Of a stretch of DNA of 10,839 bases, positions 1-6,951 are shown one piece after another. Within the stretch, counting starts at the first letter, position 1. Each line of letters opens with the position of its first letter. The DNA is from Sphingomonas bacterium (GTDB lineage: Bacteria > Pseudomonadota > Alphaproteobacteria > Sphingomonadales > Sphingomonadaceae). A program made the position numbers and the translations under genes. Below the pieces are notes generated by a model. It made no database searches. It worked only from the letters and a program-made list of their open reading frames with translations, and was not told the DNA's origin. The DNA lies in contig JAJAZM010000137.1 in the NCBI GenBank assembly GCA_026785645.1, positions 1 to 10,839 of the forward strand, in the 5' to 3' direction.

Positions 1-38
1 AGCGCGAGCTTGCCGTCGAACGGCTTCGTGTCGGTCAT
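1..38 (-). CDS. N-terminal fragment of a gene downstream of purF, possibly a short-chain dehydrogenase (partial)
   Basis: Only the start of this gene is present; it runs off the left edge. Read on the minus strand it begins ATG at 38-36 and gives MTDTKPFDGKLA, then an incomplete codon that must be Leu. A good ribosome-binding site (AAGGA, 5-6 nt before the ATG) overlaps the purF stop region, so the ATG is a convincing start and the gene is probably co-transcribed and translationally coupled with purF (10 bp between them). The pattern F-x-G-K-x-A-L is how many classical SDR oxidoreductases begin just before their Rossmann TGxxxGIG motif, and an SDR gene after purF is something I recall from sphingomonads. 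The diagnostic glycine motif lies outside the window, so the family call is inference; the existence of a coding start is well supported. Confidence 0.55.
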   Translation of the reverse strand, partial: MTDTKPFDGKLA

Positions 39-48
39 TATGTTCCTT

Positions 49-1497
49 TTAGCGGCTGGCGACGAGGGACAGGGGCTTGGGTTTGCCGTCGCTGTCGCAA
101 TCGGTGAGCGTGGTCGGATAATCGCCGGTGAAGCAGGCATCGCAGCGCTGCGGGCTAGCACCGTCGCGGACATCGCCCATCGCGCGATACAGCCCGTCGA
201 TCGAGATGAAGGCGAGGCTGTCGGCGTTGATGTATTTGGTCATCTTGGCGACGTCCATCTGCGCGGCGAGCAGTTTCGACCGCTCCGGTGTGTCGACACC
301 GTAAAAGCAGCTGTGCTTGGTCGGCGGCGAGGCGATCCGCATGTGAACCTCCACCGCGCCAGCATCGCGCATCATCTGGACAATCTTGAGCGATGTCGTT
401 CCACGAACGATGCTGTCGTCGACCAGCACGATCTTTTTGCCGCGGATGAGGGCCGAGTTGGCATTGTGCTTCAGCTTGACGCTTAAGTGGCGGACGTCCT
501 GGCTGGGTTGGATGAAGGTTCGGCCGACGTAGTGTGAGCGGATGATGCCGAGCTCGAACGGGATTCCGCTGGCTTGGCTGAAGCCAAGCGCGGCGGGGAC
601 GCCCGAGTCGGGCACGGGAACGACATAATCGACCTCGACCGGTGATTCGCGGGACAACTCGGCGCCGATATTCTTGCGCACCTCATAGACTGATTTGCTG
701 TCGACGATGCTGTCGGGGCGCGAGAAATAGACATGCTCGAAAATGCACGGGCGCGGGCTGGCCGGGGCAAACGGGCGGAAGGAGCGGACGCCCTTTTCGC
801 TGACAATGATCACCTCGCCGGGATCGACATCGCGCAGGTATGTTGCGCCGATCACGTCGAGCGCGACGCTCTCGGAGGCGAAGATTGTCGCCTCGCCGAG
901 CTTGCCCATCACCAGCGGCCGGATACCGAGCGGGTCGCGGCAGGCAACGAGGCCTTCGGGGGTGAGGCAGAGCAGGGAATAAGCGCCCTCGACCTGCTTG
1001 AGTGCGTCGGTCAGCCGGTCCATTGGCGAGGAGAAAGCGGAAGTGGCGACGAGGTGGATGATGACTTCGGTGTCGCTGGTCGACTGAAAGATTGAGCCGC
1101 GATGAATCAGCGCTGAGCGCAGGGTCATCGCATTGGAGAGGTTGCCATTGTGGGCGACCGCGAAGCCGCCCGAGGCGAGCTCGGCGAATAATGGCTGGAC
1201 GTTGCGCAGCGCGGTTTCGCCGGTGGTCGAATAACGGACATGGCCAATGCCGACATTGCCCGACAATTTGCGGATGATGTCGTCGCGGTCGAAATTGCCG
1301 GCAACGTGACCCATCGCGCGATGGGCGTGATATTGCTGGCCGTCGAAACTGACGATGCCGGCGGCTTCCTGCCCGCGGTGCTGGAGGGCGTGAAGGCCGA
1401 GGGCGACGAAGCTCGAGGCATTGTCGGCACCCCAGATTCCGAACACGCCGCATTCCTCGCGGAGCTTGTCGTCGTCGAAGGGATTGGTGGTCATCAT
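49..1497 (-). CDS. purF: Amidophosphoribosyltransferase (glutamine PRPP amidotransferase)
   Basis: This 482-residue cytoplasmic enzyme makes 5-phosphoribosylamine from PRPP and glutamine, the first committed step of de novo purine synthesis. An N-terminal class II (Ntn) glutaminase domain spans about residues 16-235 and a type I phosphoribosyltransferase domain about 260-460. Cys16 in EECGVFGI is the expected nucleophile, exposed after removal of a 15-residue propeptide. Glutaminase motifs include HRGQEAAG (40-47), HVRYSTTG (86-93) and HNGNL (116-120). The PRPP-binding loop is VLVDDSIVRGTTS (357-369). Cys251, Cys397, Cys452 and Cys455 match the four [4Fe-4S] ligands of the Bacillus-type enzyme; the E. 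coli type lacks both propeptide and cluster. Two consecutive ATG codons (1497 and 1494) make the exact start ambiguous by one residue; only a weak GGGA lies about 10 nt upstream. The length fits the family and all key residues are intact. Confidence 0.97.
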   Translation of the reverse strand: MMTTNPFDDDKLREECGVFGIWGADNASSFVALGLHALQHRGQEAAGIVSFDGQQYHAHRAMGHVAGNFDRDDIIRKLSGNVGIGHVRYSTTGETALRNVQPLFAELASGGFAVAHNGNLSNAMTLRSALIHRGSIFQSTSDTEVIIHLVATSAFSSPMDRLTDALKQVEGAYSLLCLTPEGLVACRDPLGIRPLVMGKLGEATIFASESVALDVIGATYLRDVDPGEVIIVSEKGVRSFRPFAPASPRPCIFEHVYFSRPDSIVDSKSVYEVRKNIGAELSRESPVEVDYVVPVPDSGVPAALGFSQASGIPFELGIIRSHYVGRTFIQPSQDVRHLSVKLKHNANSALIRGKKIVLVDDSIVRGTTSLKIVQMMRDAGAVEVHMRIASPPTKHSCFYGVDTPERSKLLAAQMDVAKMTKYINADSLAFISIDGLYRAMGDVRDGASPQRCDACFTGDYPTTLTDCDSDGKPKPLSLVASR

Positions 1498-1531
1498 AGC
1501 GCGCGAATCCCTGTGGTCACGGTGCGAGCAT

Positions 1532-1560
1532 CATATAGGATGGGGTTCGATCTTTGTCGC
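1532..1560 (-). promoter_or_regulatory. Candidate sigma-70 promoter for purF
   Basis: On the minus strand, GCGACA (1560-1555; four of six matches to TTGACA) is separated by 17 bp from TATATG (1537-1532; followed by AT, so TATGAT is also available, five of six matches to TATAAT). Transcription would start near 1525, giving a leader of about 28 nt before the purF ATG. The spacing is ideal, but boxes this short occur by chance and alphaproteobacterial promoters vary, so this is a candidate only. No purine-repressor (PurR-type) operator was recognised. Confidence 0.4.
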
Positions 1561-1577
1561 CCCTAGCAAAGAATTTG

Positions 1578-1598
1578 ACCTTTACGGAAACGTAAGGT
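1578..1598. promoter_or_regulatory. MerR-family operator-like dyad upstream of the merR gene
   Basis: A 21-bp element of the form ACCTT-N11-AAGGT has perfect 5-bp outer arms. Nested in it is a second, offset dyad, TTACG-GAAA-CGTAA (1582-1595). It directly follows TTG at 1575-1577, so the string begins TTGACCTT. That is the layout of MerR-class operators such as the CueR site at copA, where the dyad starts within the -35 hexamer. The inner TTTACGGAAACGTAAG also resembles, as far as I recall, the LiuR-type palindromes that MerR-family regulators use at fatty-acid and branched-chain amino-acid catabolism genes. It ends 11 bp before the merR ATG, pointing to autoregulation of merR and the acyl-CoA dehydrogenase gene. 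No good -10 box stands at the stretched 19-20 bp spacing. Confidence 0.65.
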
Positions 1599-1609
1599 AG
1601 GTGCATTCC

Positions 1610-1993
1610 ATGCTTGCAACGCGGCTACATTATTCGATCGGCGAATTGTGCGACGAGTTTGGCGTGACCGCGCGCGCGCTCCGGTTTTACGAAGATGAAG
1701 CACTGATCGCGCCCGAGCGGCGGGGAACGACGCGGCTCTATTCGGAACGCGATCGCGCCCGGCTGGCGTGGATCCTGCGCGGCAAAAGGGTCGGCCTCAG
1801 CCTCGCCGACATCAAAGAATTGCTCGATCTCTACGACCTCGGCGATGGTCGCAAGACGCAGCGCCTGATGACCGTCGAGCGGTGCCAGGCACAGGCCGAC
1901 AAACTGGAACAACAACGGGTCGACATCGACGCGACCCTGAGCGAACTCACCCAATTCATCGCGCTTGTGAAGGCGCAGGACCAGGAGACTTAA
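1610..1993 (+). CDS. MerR-family transcriptional regulator (LiuR-like) of the adjoining acyl-CoA dehydrogenase
   Basis: A 127-residue DNA-binding regulator. The N-terminal MerR winged helix-turn-helix is clear: YSIGELCDEFGVTARALRFYEDE (residues 8-30), then a wing around RRGTTRLYSERDRARL (37-52) and RGKRVGLSLADIKELLDLYD (57-76). A dimerisation coiled coil follows at about 82-115. The C-terminal cysteine pair that binds metal in CueR/ZntR is absent, so this is not a metal sensor of that type; the compact C-terminus resembles LiuR-like regulators of acyl-CoA catabolism. The ATG at 1610 was chosen because AGGTG (1599-1603) lies 6 nt upstream. An in-frame GTG at 1601 would add three residues but has poorer spacing. 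A MerR-type dyad lies just upstream. The stop codon abuts the dehydrogenase start, which argues for one operon. The inducer is not visible; an acyl-CoA-related effector is a guess from context. Confidence 0.88.
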   Translation: MLATRLHYSIGELCDEFGVTARALRFYEDEALIAPERRGTTRLYSERDRARLAWILRGKRVGLSLADIKELLDLYDLGDGRKTQRLMTVERCQAQADKLEQQRVDIDATLSELTQFIALVKAQDQET

Positions 1994-3790
1994 ATGCCCG
2001 TCTATTCCGCCCCCGTCCGCGATACCCAATATGTCCTCGAGCACATCGTCGAGCTCGGCAAATATGACAATCTGCCGACCTTCGCCAATGCGTCGAGCGA
2101 CCTTGTCGAGGCGATCCTGACCGAGGGCGGACGCTTTGCGGGCGAAGTGCTTGCACCGCTTAACCGGATTGGCGATGAGGAAGGCTGTACCCGCCACGCC
2201 GACGGGTCGGTCACCACGCCGACCGGCTTCAAAGACGCCTACAAGCAGTTCTGCGAGGGCGGCTGGACCACCTTGAGCGCGCCCGAGGAGTATGGCGGGC
2301 AGGGCTTGCCGCAGGTGCTTGCGAGCGCGGTCAGCGAATATGTGCTGTCGGCCAACCAGGCGTTTGAAATGTATCACGGACTGACTGCGGGCGCGATTGC
2401 GTCGCTGTTGGTCAAGGGCACCGAAGAGCAGAAGGCGATGTATGTGCCCAAGATGGTCGCCGGTACCTGGACCGGCACGATGAACCTGACCGAACCGCAG
2501 TGCGGCACCGACCTTGGGCTGATCAAGACCAAGGCCGACCCCAATGACGACGGCAGCTATGCGATCAGCGGGACCAAGATCTTCATCTCGTCGGGCGAGC
2601 ATGACCTGGCCGAGAATATCATCCACCTGGTGCTCGCCAAGATCGCCGGCGCGCCCGACAATGTGAAGGGCATCAGCCTGTTCGTGGTGCCCAAGTTCCT
2701 GGTCAATGAAGATGGCAGCGTCGGCGAGCGTAACCCGGTCAGCTGCGGATCGATCGAGCATAAGATGGGTATCCACGGCAATTCGACTTGTGTGATGAAT
2801 TATGACGGCGCCAAGGGTTGGCTGGTCGGCGAGCCCGAAAAGGGTCTCGCCGCGATGTTCATCATGATGAACGCGGCGCGACTGGGTGTCGGGATGCAGG
2901 GCTTGGCGATCGGCGAAGTCGCCTATCAGAATGCGGTGATGTACGCGAAGGATCGCAAGCAGGGCCGGGCGCTCAAGCCCGAGGATCGCGATCCGCAAAG
3001 CAAGGCTGACAATCTGTTCGTCCACCCCGACGTCCGCCGCATGTTGATGGAGGGCAAGGCGTTCAACGAGGCGGCGCGCGCGCTGATCCTGTGGGGATCG
3101 CTCCAGGTCGATCTATCGCGCAAGGCGCAGACCGAGGAAGAGCGCGTGGCGGCGGATGATCTGATTTCGGTGCTGACCCCGGTGATCAAGGGATATCTGA
3201 CGGATCGCGGGTTCGAGACTGCTGTCAACGCCCAGCAGGTGTTCGGCGGCCACGGCTACATCCGCGAATGGGGGATGGAGCAATTCGTCCGCGATGCGCG
3301 GATCGCCCAGATTTACGAAGGGACCAACGGCGTCCAGGCAATGGATCTGGTCGGGCGCAAGCTCGCCAAGGACGGCGGGCGCGGGGTGCGCGCTTTCTTC
3401 GAGCTGGTCGGCCGCGACATTGCCGAAGCCAGAGCCGCGGGCGACCCGGCCGGGATCGCCGAGCCGCTCGAGGAGGCAGTCAAGCATTTGCAGGGTGCGA
3501 CGATGTGGCTCGCCCAGAATGGAATGACCGACCCTAACAACGCCGGAGCCGGGGCCTATGCCTATATGCAGTTGATGGGACTCGTCAGCCTTGGCTGGAT
3601 GTGGCTCAAGATGGCGACAGTTTCGGGACGGCTGCAAAGCCAGGCGAGCGAGGACAAGGACTTCCATGAGACCAAGATCATAACCGCGCGCTATTTCGCC
3701 CAGCGCGAACTGGTCGCGGCGTCGACGCTGCGCAAGAAGGTCGAGGCTGGAGCGGAAAGCGTGATGGCACTCCCGGTCGAGGCGTTCTAA
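1994..3790 (+). CDS. Acyl-CoA dehydrogenase, large DmdC/FadE-like subfamily
   Basis: A 598-residue FAD-dependent dehydrogenase predicted to introduce a trans-2 double bond into an acyl-CoA thioester, passing electrons to ETF. It has the usual N-terminal alpha, middle beta and C-terminal alpha domains, plus the extra C-terminal segment (about 470-598) that makes this subfamily about 590-600 residues rather than about 380. Visible landmarks are the flavin/substrate motif LTEPQCGTDLG (165-175), ISGTKIFISSGEHDL (191-205), QQVFGGHGYIREWGMEQ (414-430) and YEGTNGVQAMDLVGRKL (441-457). Glu442 in YEGTN is the expected catalytic base. The subfamily includes 3-methylmercaptopropionyl-CoA dehydrogenase (DmdC), but family membership does not fix the substrate; a medium- or long-chain fatty acyl-CoA is equally possible. 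The start is firm: AGGAG at 1983-1987, inside the end of merR, sits 6 nt before an ATG that abuts the merR stop (TAAATG). Confidence 0.93.
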   Translation: MPVYSAPVRDTQYVLEHIVELGKYDNLPTFANASSDLVEAILTEGGRFAGEVLAPLNRIGDEEGCTRHADGSVTTPTGFKDAYKQFCEGGWTTLSAPEEYGGQGLPQVLASAVSEYVLSANQAFEMYHGLTAGAIASLLVKGTEEQKAMYVPKMVAGTWTGTMNLTEPQCGTDLGLIKTKADPNDDGSYAISGTKIFISSGEHDLAENIIHLVLAKIAGAPDNVKGISLFVVPKFLVNEDGSVGERNPVSCGSIEHKMGIHGNSTCVMNYDGAKGWLVGEPEKGLAAMFIMMNAARLGVGMQGLAIGEVAYQNAVMYAKDRKQGRALKPEDRDPQSKADNLFVHPDVRRMLMEGKAFNEAARALILWGSLQVDLSRKAQTEEERVAADDLISVLTPVIKGYLTDRGFETAVNAQQVFGGHGYIREWGMEQFVRDARIAQIYEGTNGVQAMDLVGRKLAKDGGRGVRAFFELVGRDIAEARAAGDPAGIAEPLEEAVKHLQGATMWLAQNGMTDPNNAGAGAYAYMQLMGLVSLGWMWLKMATVSGRLQSQASEDKDFHETKIITARYFAQRELVAASTLRKKVEAGAESVMALPVEAF

Positions 3791-3792
3791 TC
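3779..3792 (+). promoter_or_regulatory. Shine-Dalgarno-like GAGG with a TAATC stop/near-start overlap
   Basis: GAGG (3779-3782) lies 7 nt before ATC at 3790-3792, and that ATC shares its A with the dehydrogenase stop (TAA, 3788-3790). This is the geometry of a coupled TAATG junction with the ATG replaced by ATC. The frame opened at 3790 runs without a stop into the small membrane protein. No comparable site precedes the TTG at 3808 or the GTG at 3817. Whether AUC is used, or the base is a mutation or sequencing error, cannot be decided here. Confidence 0.4.
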
Positions 3793-3807
3793 GCCGCGGC
3801 CGATGCC

Positions 3808-4170
3808 TTGGCGCTAGTGGCGGCGGTGCTGATCGTCGCCACCGTCACGCTTCACTCGCTGCTTGGCGAGCGGCGGTTGATCGGACCGATGCTGGCGACC
3901 CGCGGCGGTGTTCTCGATAATGGTTTCGCACGTGCGGTGGTTCGCTTCGCCTGGCATTTCACCAGCGCGATAGGATTGGTCGTTGCGGCTGCGCTGGTCG
4001 CGGCGGCGCTTCGGCCCGAGGCGCTACGCGAGGTCCTGCTCGTTATGGGGGGCATCATCTTCACCGTGGCTGGGCTGATCGACGGTGTTGTCACTCGGGG
4101 TCGCCACGTTGGATGGCCGTTCGTGACCGCGACCGGACTTGCTTGCCTTGGCGCATACTGGTTGAACTGA
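3808..4170 (+). CDS. Small four-helix integral membrane protein of unknown function
   Basis: From the TTG at 3808 this is a 120-residue hydrophobic protein that I cannot assign to a named family. Four membrane segments are apparent at about residues 2-18, 47-68, 75-95 and 101-119. Short charged loops include LGERRLIGPML (19-29) and TRGRHVGW (96-103); the stretch RFAWHFTSAIGL (46-57) places a histidine at the membrane edge. It follows the acyl-CoA dehydrogenase by 17 bp on the same strand, so co-transcription is likely, but nothing in the sequence ties it to fatty-acid metabolism. The start is uncertain. TTG 3808 and GTG 3817 are the only conventional start codons before the hydrophobic core and neither has a ribosome-binding site; an ATC at 3790 has good placement and would give 126 residues with a more complete first helix. 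It converges on the c-di-GMP gene with only 10 bp between stops and no terminator. Confidence 0.75.
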   Translation: MALVAAVLIVATVTLHSLLGERRLIGPMLATRGGVLDNGFARAVVRFAWHFTSAIGLVVAAALVAAALRPEALREVLLVMGGIIFTVAGLIDGVVTRGRHVGWPFVTATGLACLGAYWLN

Positions 4171-4180
4171 AGCCGCAAGA

Positions 4181-6874
4181 CTAATTGGCGATCTTGCTCC
4201 GGTCGGCGACGTACCACGGGGCGAGCATGGTGACGTCGTTGAGCTTTTCGCGGCGCGGGGCGAGGCGGGTAATTTCAAATTGCTCGGCAAATTGCATTCC
4301 GAACCGGTTGGCCTGCGCCCAGCGGACGGTGCCGACGACCGGGCCGACACCGACGATGTCGATCGTCAATTGCGTACCTGGCGCGACCGGCGTTTCGCAT
4401 TCGACCAAGGCCCCCATGGCCGAAATATTGCGAAGGCGAATCTCCATCAGGTCGCCGTTGATGGCGGTGATTGCGCGTCGCATCAGGCTCTGACGGGGTT
4501 CGCGGACGCAGGCGAAACCATCGGCTTCGACCGTCTGTCGTGAGGCAAGCTCACGAGCGGCGACGCCGTCGGCAGGGCGGCCGAAAATATAGCCCTGGAT
4601 CTGGCTGACCCCGAGCTCGCGGATCAAGTGCAGATCGTCGTGGGTTTCGACGCCCTCAGCGGTGGTGTCCATGCCCAGGCTGTCGGCCAACGTGACGATC
4701 GCGCGAATGATCGCGGCGTTGCGATTGTCGCGTGAGGCTGCGCCGCGAACGAAGCTCTGGTCGATCTTGATCTTGTCGAACGGGGCTTTCTTCAGATAAC
4801 CGAGCGACGAGTAGCCGGTGCCGAAATCGTCAAGCGCGAGGCGGACCCCGAGCGCCTTCAGATTGGCGAAGGTTTCGTCGGTGGCATCATTGTCGGCAAG
4901 GAACACGCCTTCGGTTATCTCCAGCTCGAGCCGTTCGGCGCGAAGCTTGTAATCGGATAAAGCGGCAGCGACGGTCGCGACGATCCCCGGATTGTTGAAC
5001 TGAATCGGCGACAAATTGACCGCGATGCGGATCTGGTCGGGCCAGTGGCTGGCTTCCTCGACCGCGGTGCGAAGCACGAAGGTGCCGATTTTCTCGATCA
5101 TCCCACATTCTTCGGCGAGCGGGATGAACTTGTCGGGGCCGATCGCGCCGCGCGCTGGATGGGTCCAGCGGACCAACGCCTCGAACCCGCAGACTTCTTC
5201 GCCTGCGGTGCGAACGATTGGCTGGTACACGACCGACATTTCGTTGCGGTCGATCGCCTGGCGAAGGTCATTCTCGAGCGCCTGGCGATCGGTCGCCTCG
5301 CTGTGCATCGACTGTTCGTAGAAGCAATGGACCCCGCGACCGGCGGCTTTGGCGGCATAAAGCGCAAGATCGGCGTTGCGGACGAGCGCGTCGGCGCAGG
5401 CGCGACCCGGATCGCCGATCGAAATTCCGACCGACGCGCCGATCGTCACCTTGTGGCCCTCGATCATGTAAGGGCGCGAGACTTGCTCGATCAATGTCTT
5501 GGCGAGCGATTCGAGAAGCCCGGTTTCGACCGTCCCGGGAAGCACCGCCTTGAATTCATCACCGCCGAGGCGGCCGACCTGGCCATGGTTGCCCATCACC
5601 AGCTTCAGTCGCTCGGCGACCTGGCGGAGCAATGCGTCGCCGATCGGATGGCCGAGTGTGTCGTTGACGTTCTTGAAGCGATCGAGATCGATCAGGAACA
5701 ACGCGCAGCCTTTCTGGCGAACCGCAGCGTTGCGTAGCGCTTCCTCGAGCGTCTGGCGCATCATTGCGCGGTTGGGCAGGCTGGTCAGCGAATCGAACCG
5801 CGCGAGACGGGTGATTTCCTGCTCCGAGCGGCGCTGTTCGGTGAGATCAGTGCCGATCCCGCGGAAACCCATGAAGCGGCCATTGTCGTCGAACACCGGA
5901 TTGCCAGACAGCGACCAGTGAACGTCGTCATTGGTCGCGGCGCGAACGATCACATCGGAGAAGGGGAAGCGAGCGGAGAGGTGGAAGCCGAGGGTGCGCT
6001 CTTCCCCTATGCCGCCTTCGGGGGTGGCGTCGACTGACAGCAAGGTGGTGAACTGCCGACCGAGCAAGGTTTCCGGGTCGGTCTGGAAATCATCGGCCAA
6101 TTGCTGCGATACGTAGGACAAGGTGCCCTGGCTGTTGGTTTCCCAGAACCAGCCGCGGCCGCTATTTTCGAACTCGTTGACGAAGTGGAGCGCCTTGTGC
6201 GCCTCATGATCGAGCAACTGACGATCATGCGCGGTGGCGATCATTGCGCGCGCGCTTGCGACGCTATAGCCGACCACGACCATCGACATCGTGCCGATCC
6301 CGCCGACCACCGCCGGATCGCCGCTGACGATTGCCGCGCCAAGCGTGCCGACGAACGCACAGACCACCGCCAGCGGGGGCGAACTGCTGACGGCCACCGC
6401 ACTTGCAACGATCACCGTGCCGATGACGATCGGGAGGATTCCCGATGGTCCGGAATCGGGGAGCATCGAGGCGGCGTAACCGAACACCGTCCACAGGCCG
6501 CTCGACACCAGCACGACCAGCGACATCACCAGGGTAACGGTGCGCGGCGAAACCTCGAGCCTTGCGCGCATCTGCATAAAGGCGAGCGCGGCAAGATCGA
6601 ACAGCATTGCCAGCACCATCGCCCCGAACAGCCACGGCGCGACGTGGGCCGGGATTGCGAAGCCATAATGAAACAGGATCGCGATCGACGAAATGAGATG
6701 CGCGACGCCGAGCAGCAGCGGGACATAGGTCAATTGCGACACGCGTTGTTCGGCGATTGCCGAATCGTCGCTTGTCACGGGCGGGCGAACGTCGAACGAC
6801 AGCGTATCGAGCCAGCCTGCGCGCTGTTCCCGCGTAATGCTCTTCACCGCCCCTGCAAATCGACTACGCCGCAT
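4181..6874 (-). CDS. Membrane-bound PAS-GGDEF-EAL-PilZ c-di-GMP signalling protein
   Basis: An 897-residue inner-membrane protein predicted to control the second messenger cyclic di-GMP. After about 48 cytoplasmic residues come six hydrophobic segments (roughly 49-69, 77-99, 110-135, 143-160, 165-183, 187-207), a PAS domain (about 235-348, with RGWFWETNSQGTLSYVS at 240-256), a GGDEF domain (about 357-518), an EAL domain (about 530-778) and a C-terminal PilZ domain (about 790-875). The cyclase motif RLGGDEF (435-441) is intact, but the RxxD inhibitory site expected at 428-431 reads GNHG. The phosphodiesterase set looks complete: EAL (565-567), Asn620, Glu652, Asp682-Asp683, Lys703, Glu740. PilZ has NISAMG (816-821), but RQSLMRR (794-800) replaces a clean RxxxR. 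It may therefore be bifunctional or mainly a phosphodiesterase. AGGGA lies 3 nt before the ATG. It follows cysK by 77 bp, probably with its own promoter. Confidence 0.93.
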   Translation of the reverse strand: MRRSRFAGAVKSITREQRAGWLDTLSFDVRPPVTSDDSAIAEQRVSQLTYVPLLLGVAHLISSIAILFHYGFAIPAHVAPWLFGAMVLAMLFDLAALAFMQMRARLEVSPRTVTLVMSLVVLVSSGLWTVFGYAASMLPDSGPSGILPIVIGTVIVASAVAVSSSPPLAVVCAFVGTLGAAIVSGDPAVVGGIGTMSMVVVGYSVASARAMIATAHDRQLLDHEAHKALHFVNEFENSGRGWFWETNSQGTLSYVSQQLADDFQTDPETLLGRQFTTLLSVDATPEGGIGEERTLGFHLSARFPFSDVIVRAATNDDVHWSLSGNPVFDDNGRFMGFRGIGTDLTEQRRSEQEITRLARFDSLTSLPNRAMMRQTLEEALRNAAVRQKGCALFLIDLDRFKNVNDTLGHPIGDALLRQVAERLKLVMGNHGQVGRLGGDEFKAVLPGTVETGLLESLAKTLIEQVSRPYMIEGHKVTIGASVGISIGDPGRACADALVRNADLALYAAKAAGRGVHCFYEQSMHSEATDRQALENDLRQAIDRNEMSVVYQPIVRTAGEEVCGFEALVRWTHPARGAIGPDKFIPLAEECGMIEKIGTFVLRTAVEEASHWPDQIRIAVNLSPIQFNNPGIVATVAAALSDYKLRAERLELEITEGVFLADNDATDETFANLKALGVRLALDDFGTGYSSLGYLKKAPFDKIKIDQSFVRGAASRDNRNAAIIRAIVTLADSLGMDTTAEGVETHDDLHLIRELGVSQIQGYIFGRPADGVAARELASRQTVEADGFACVREPRQSLMRRAITAINGDLMEIRLRNISAMGALVECETPVAPGTQLTIDIVGVGPVVGTVRWAQANRFGMQFAEQFEITRLAPRREKLNDVTMLAPWYVADRSKIAN

Positions 6875-6951
6875 TCTTCCCTACCTCGAAAAAAGCAGCT
6901 TATCGCAGGCAGGTATTAACAGCCCCACAAACGAACGCGGTGACCGTTAAT

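Noticed and set aside
10..486. Open frame on the plus strand opposite the 3' part of purF
   Set aside because: It overlaps the conserved PurF C-terminal region and has no ribosome-binding site or recognisable domain.
1625..3025. 466-codon open frame on the minus strand opposite merR and the acyl-CoA dehydrogenase gene
   Set aside because: It is antisense to two strongly supported genes and its translation has low-complexity, His/Arg/Asp-rich composition typical of high-GC shadow frames, with no recognisable domain.
6915..6951. ATTAAC...GTTAAT inverted arms between cysK and the c-di-GMP gene
   Set aside because: Six-bp AT-rich arms with a spacer of more than 20 nt are weak evidence; the element is neither a terminator hairpin nor a recognised operator.
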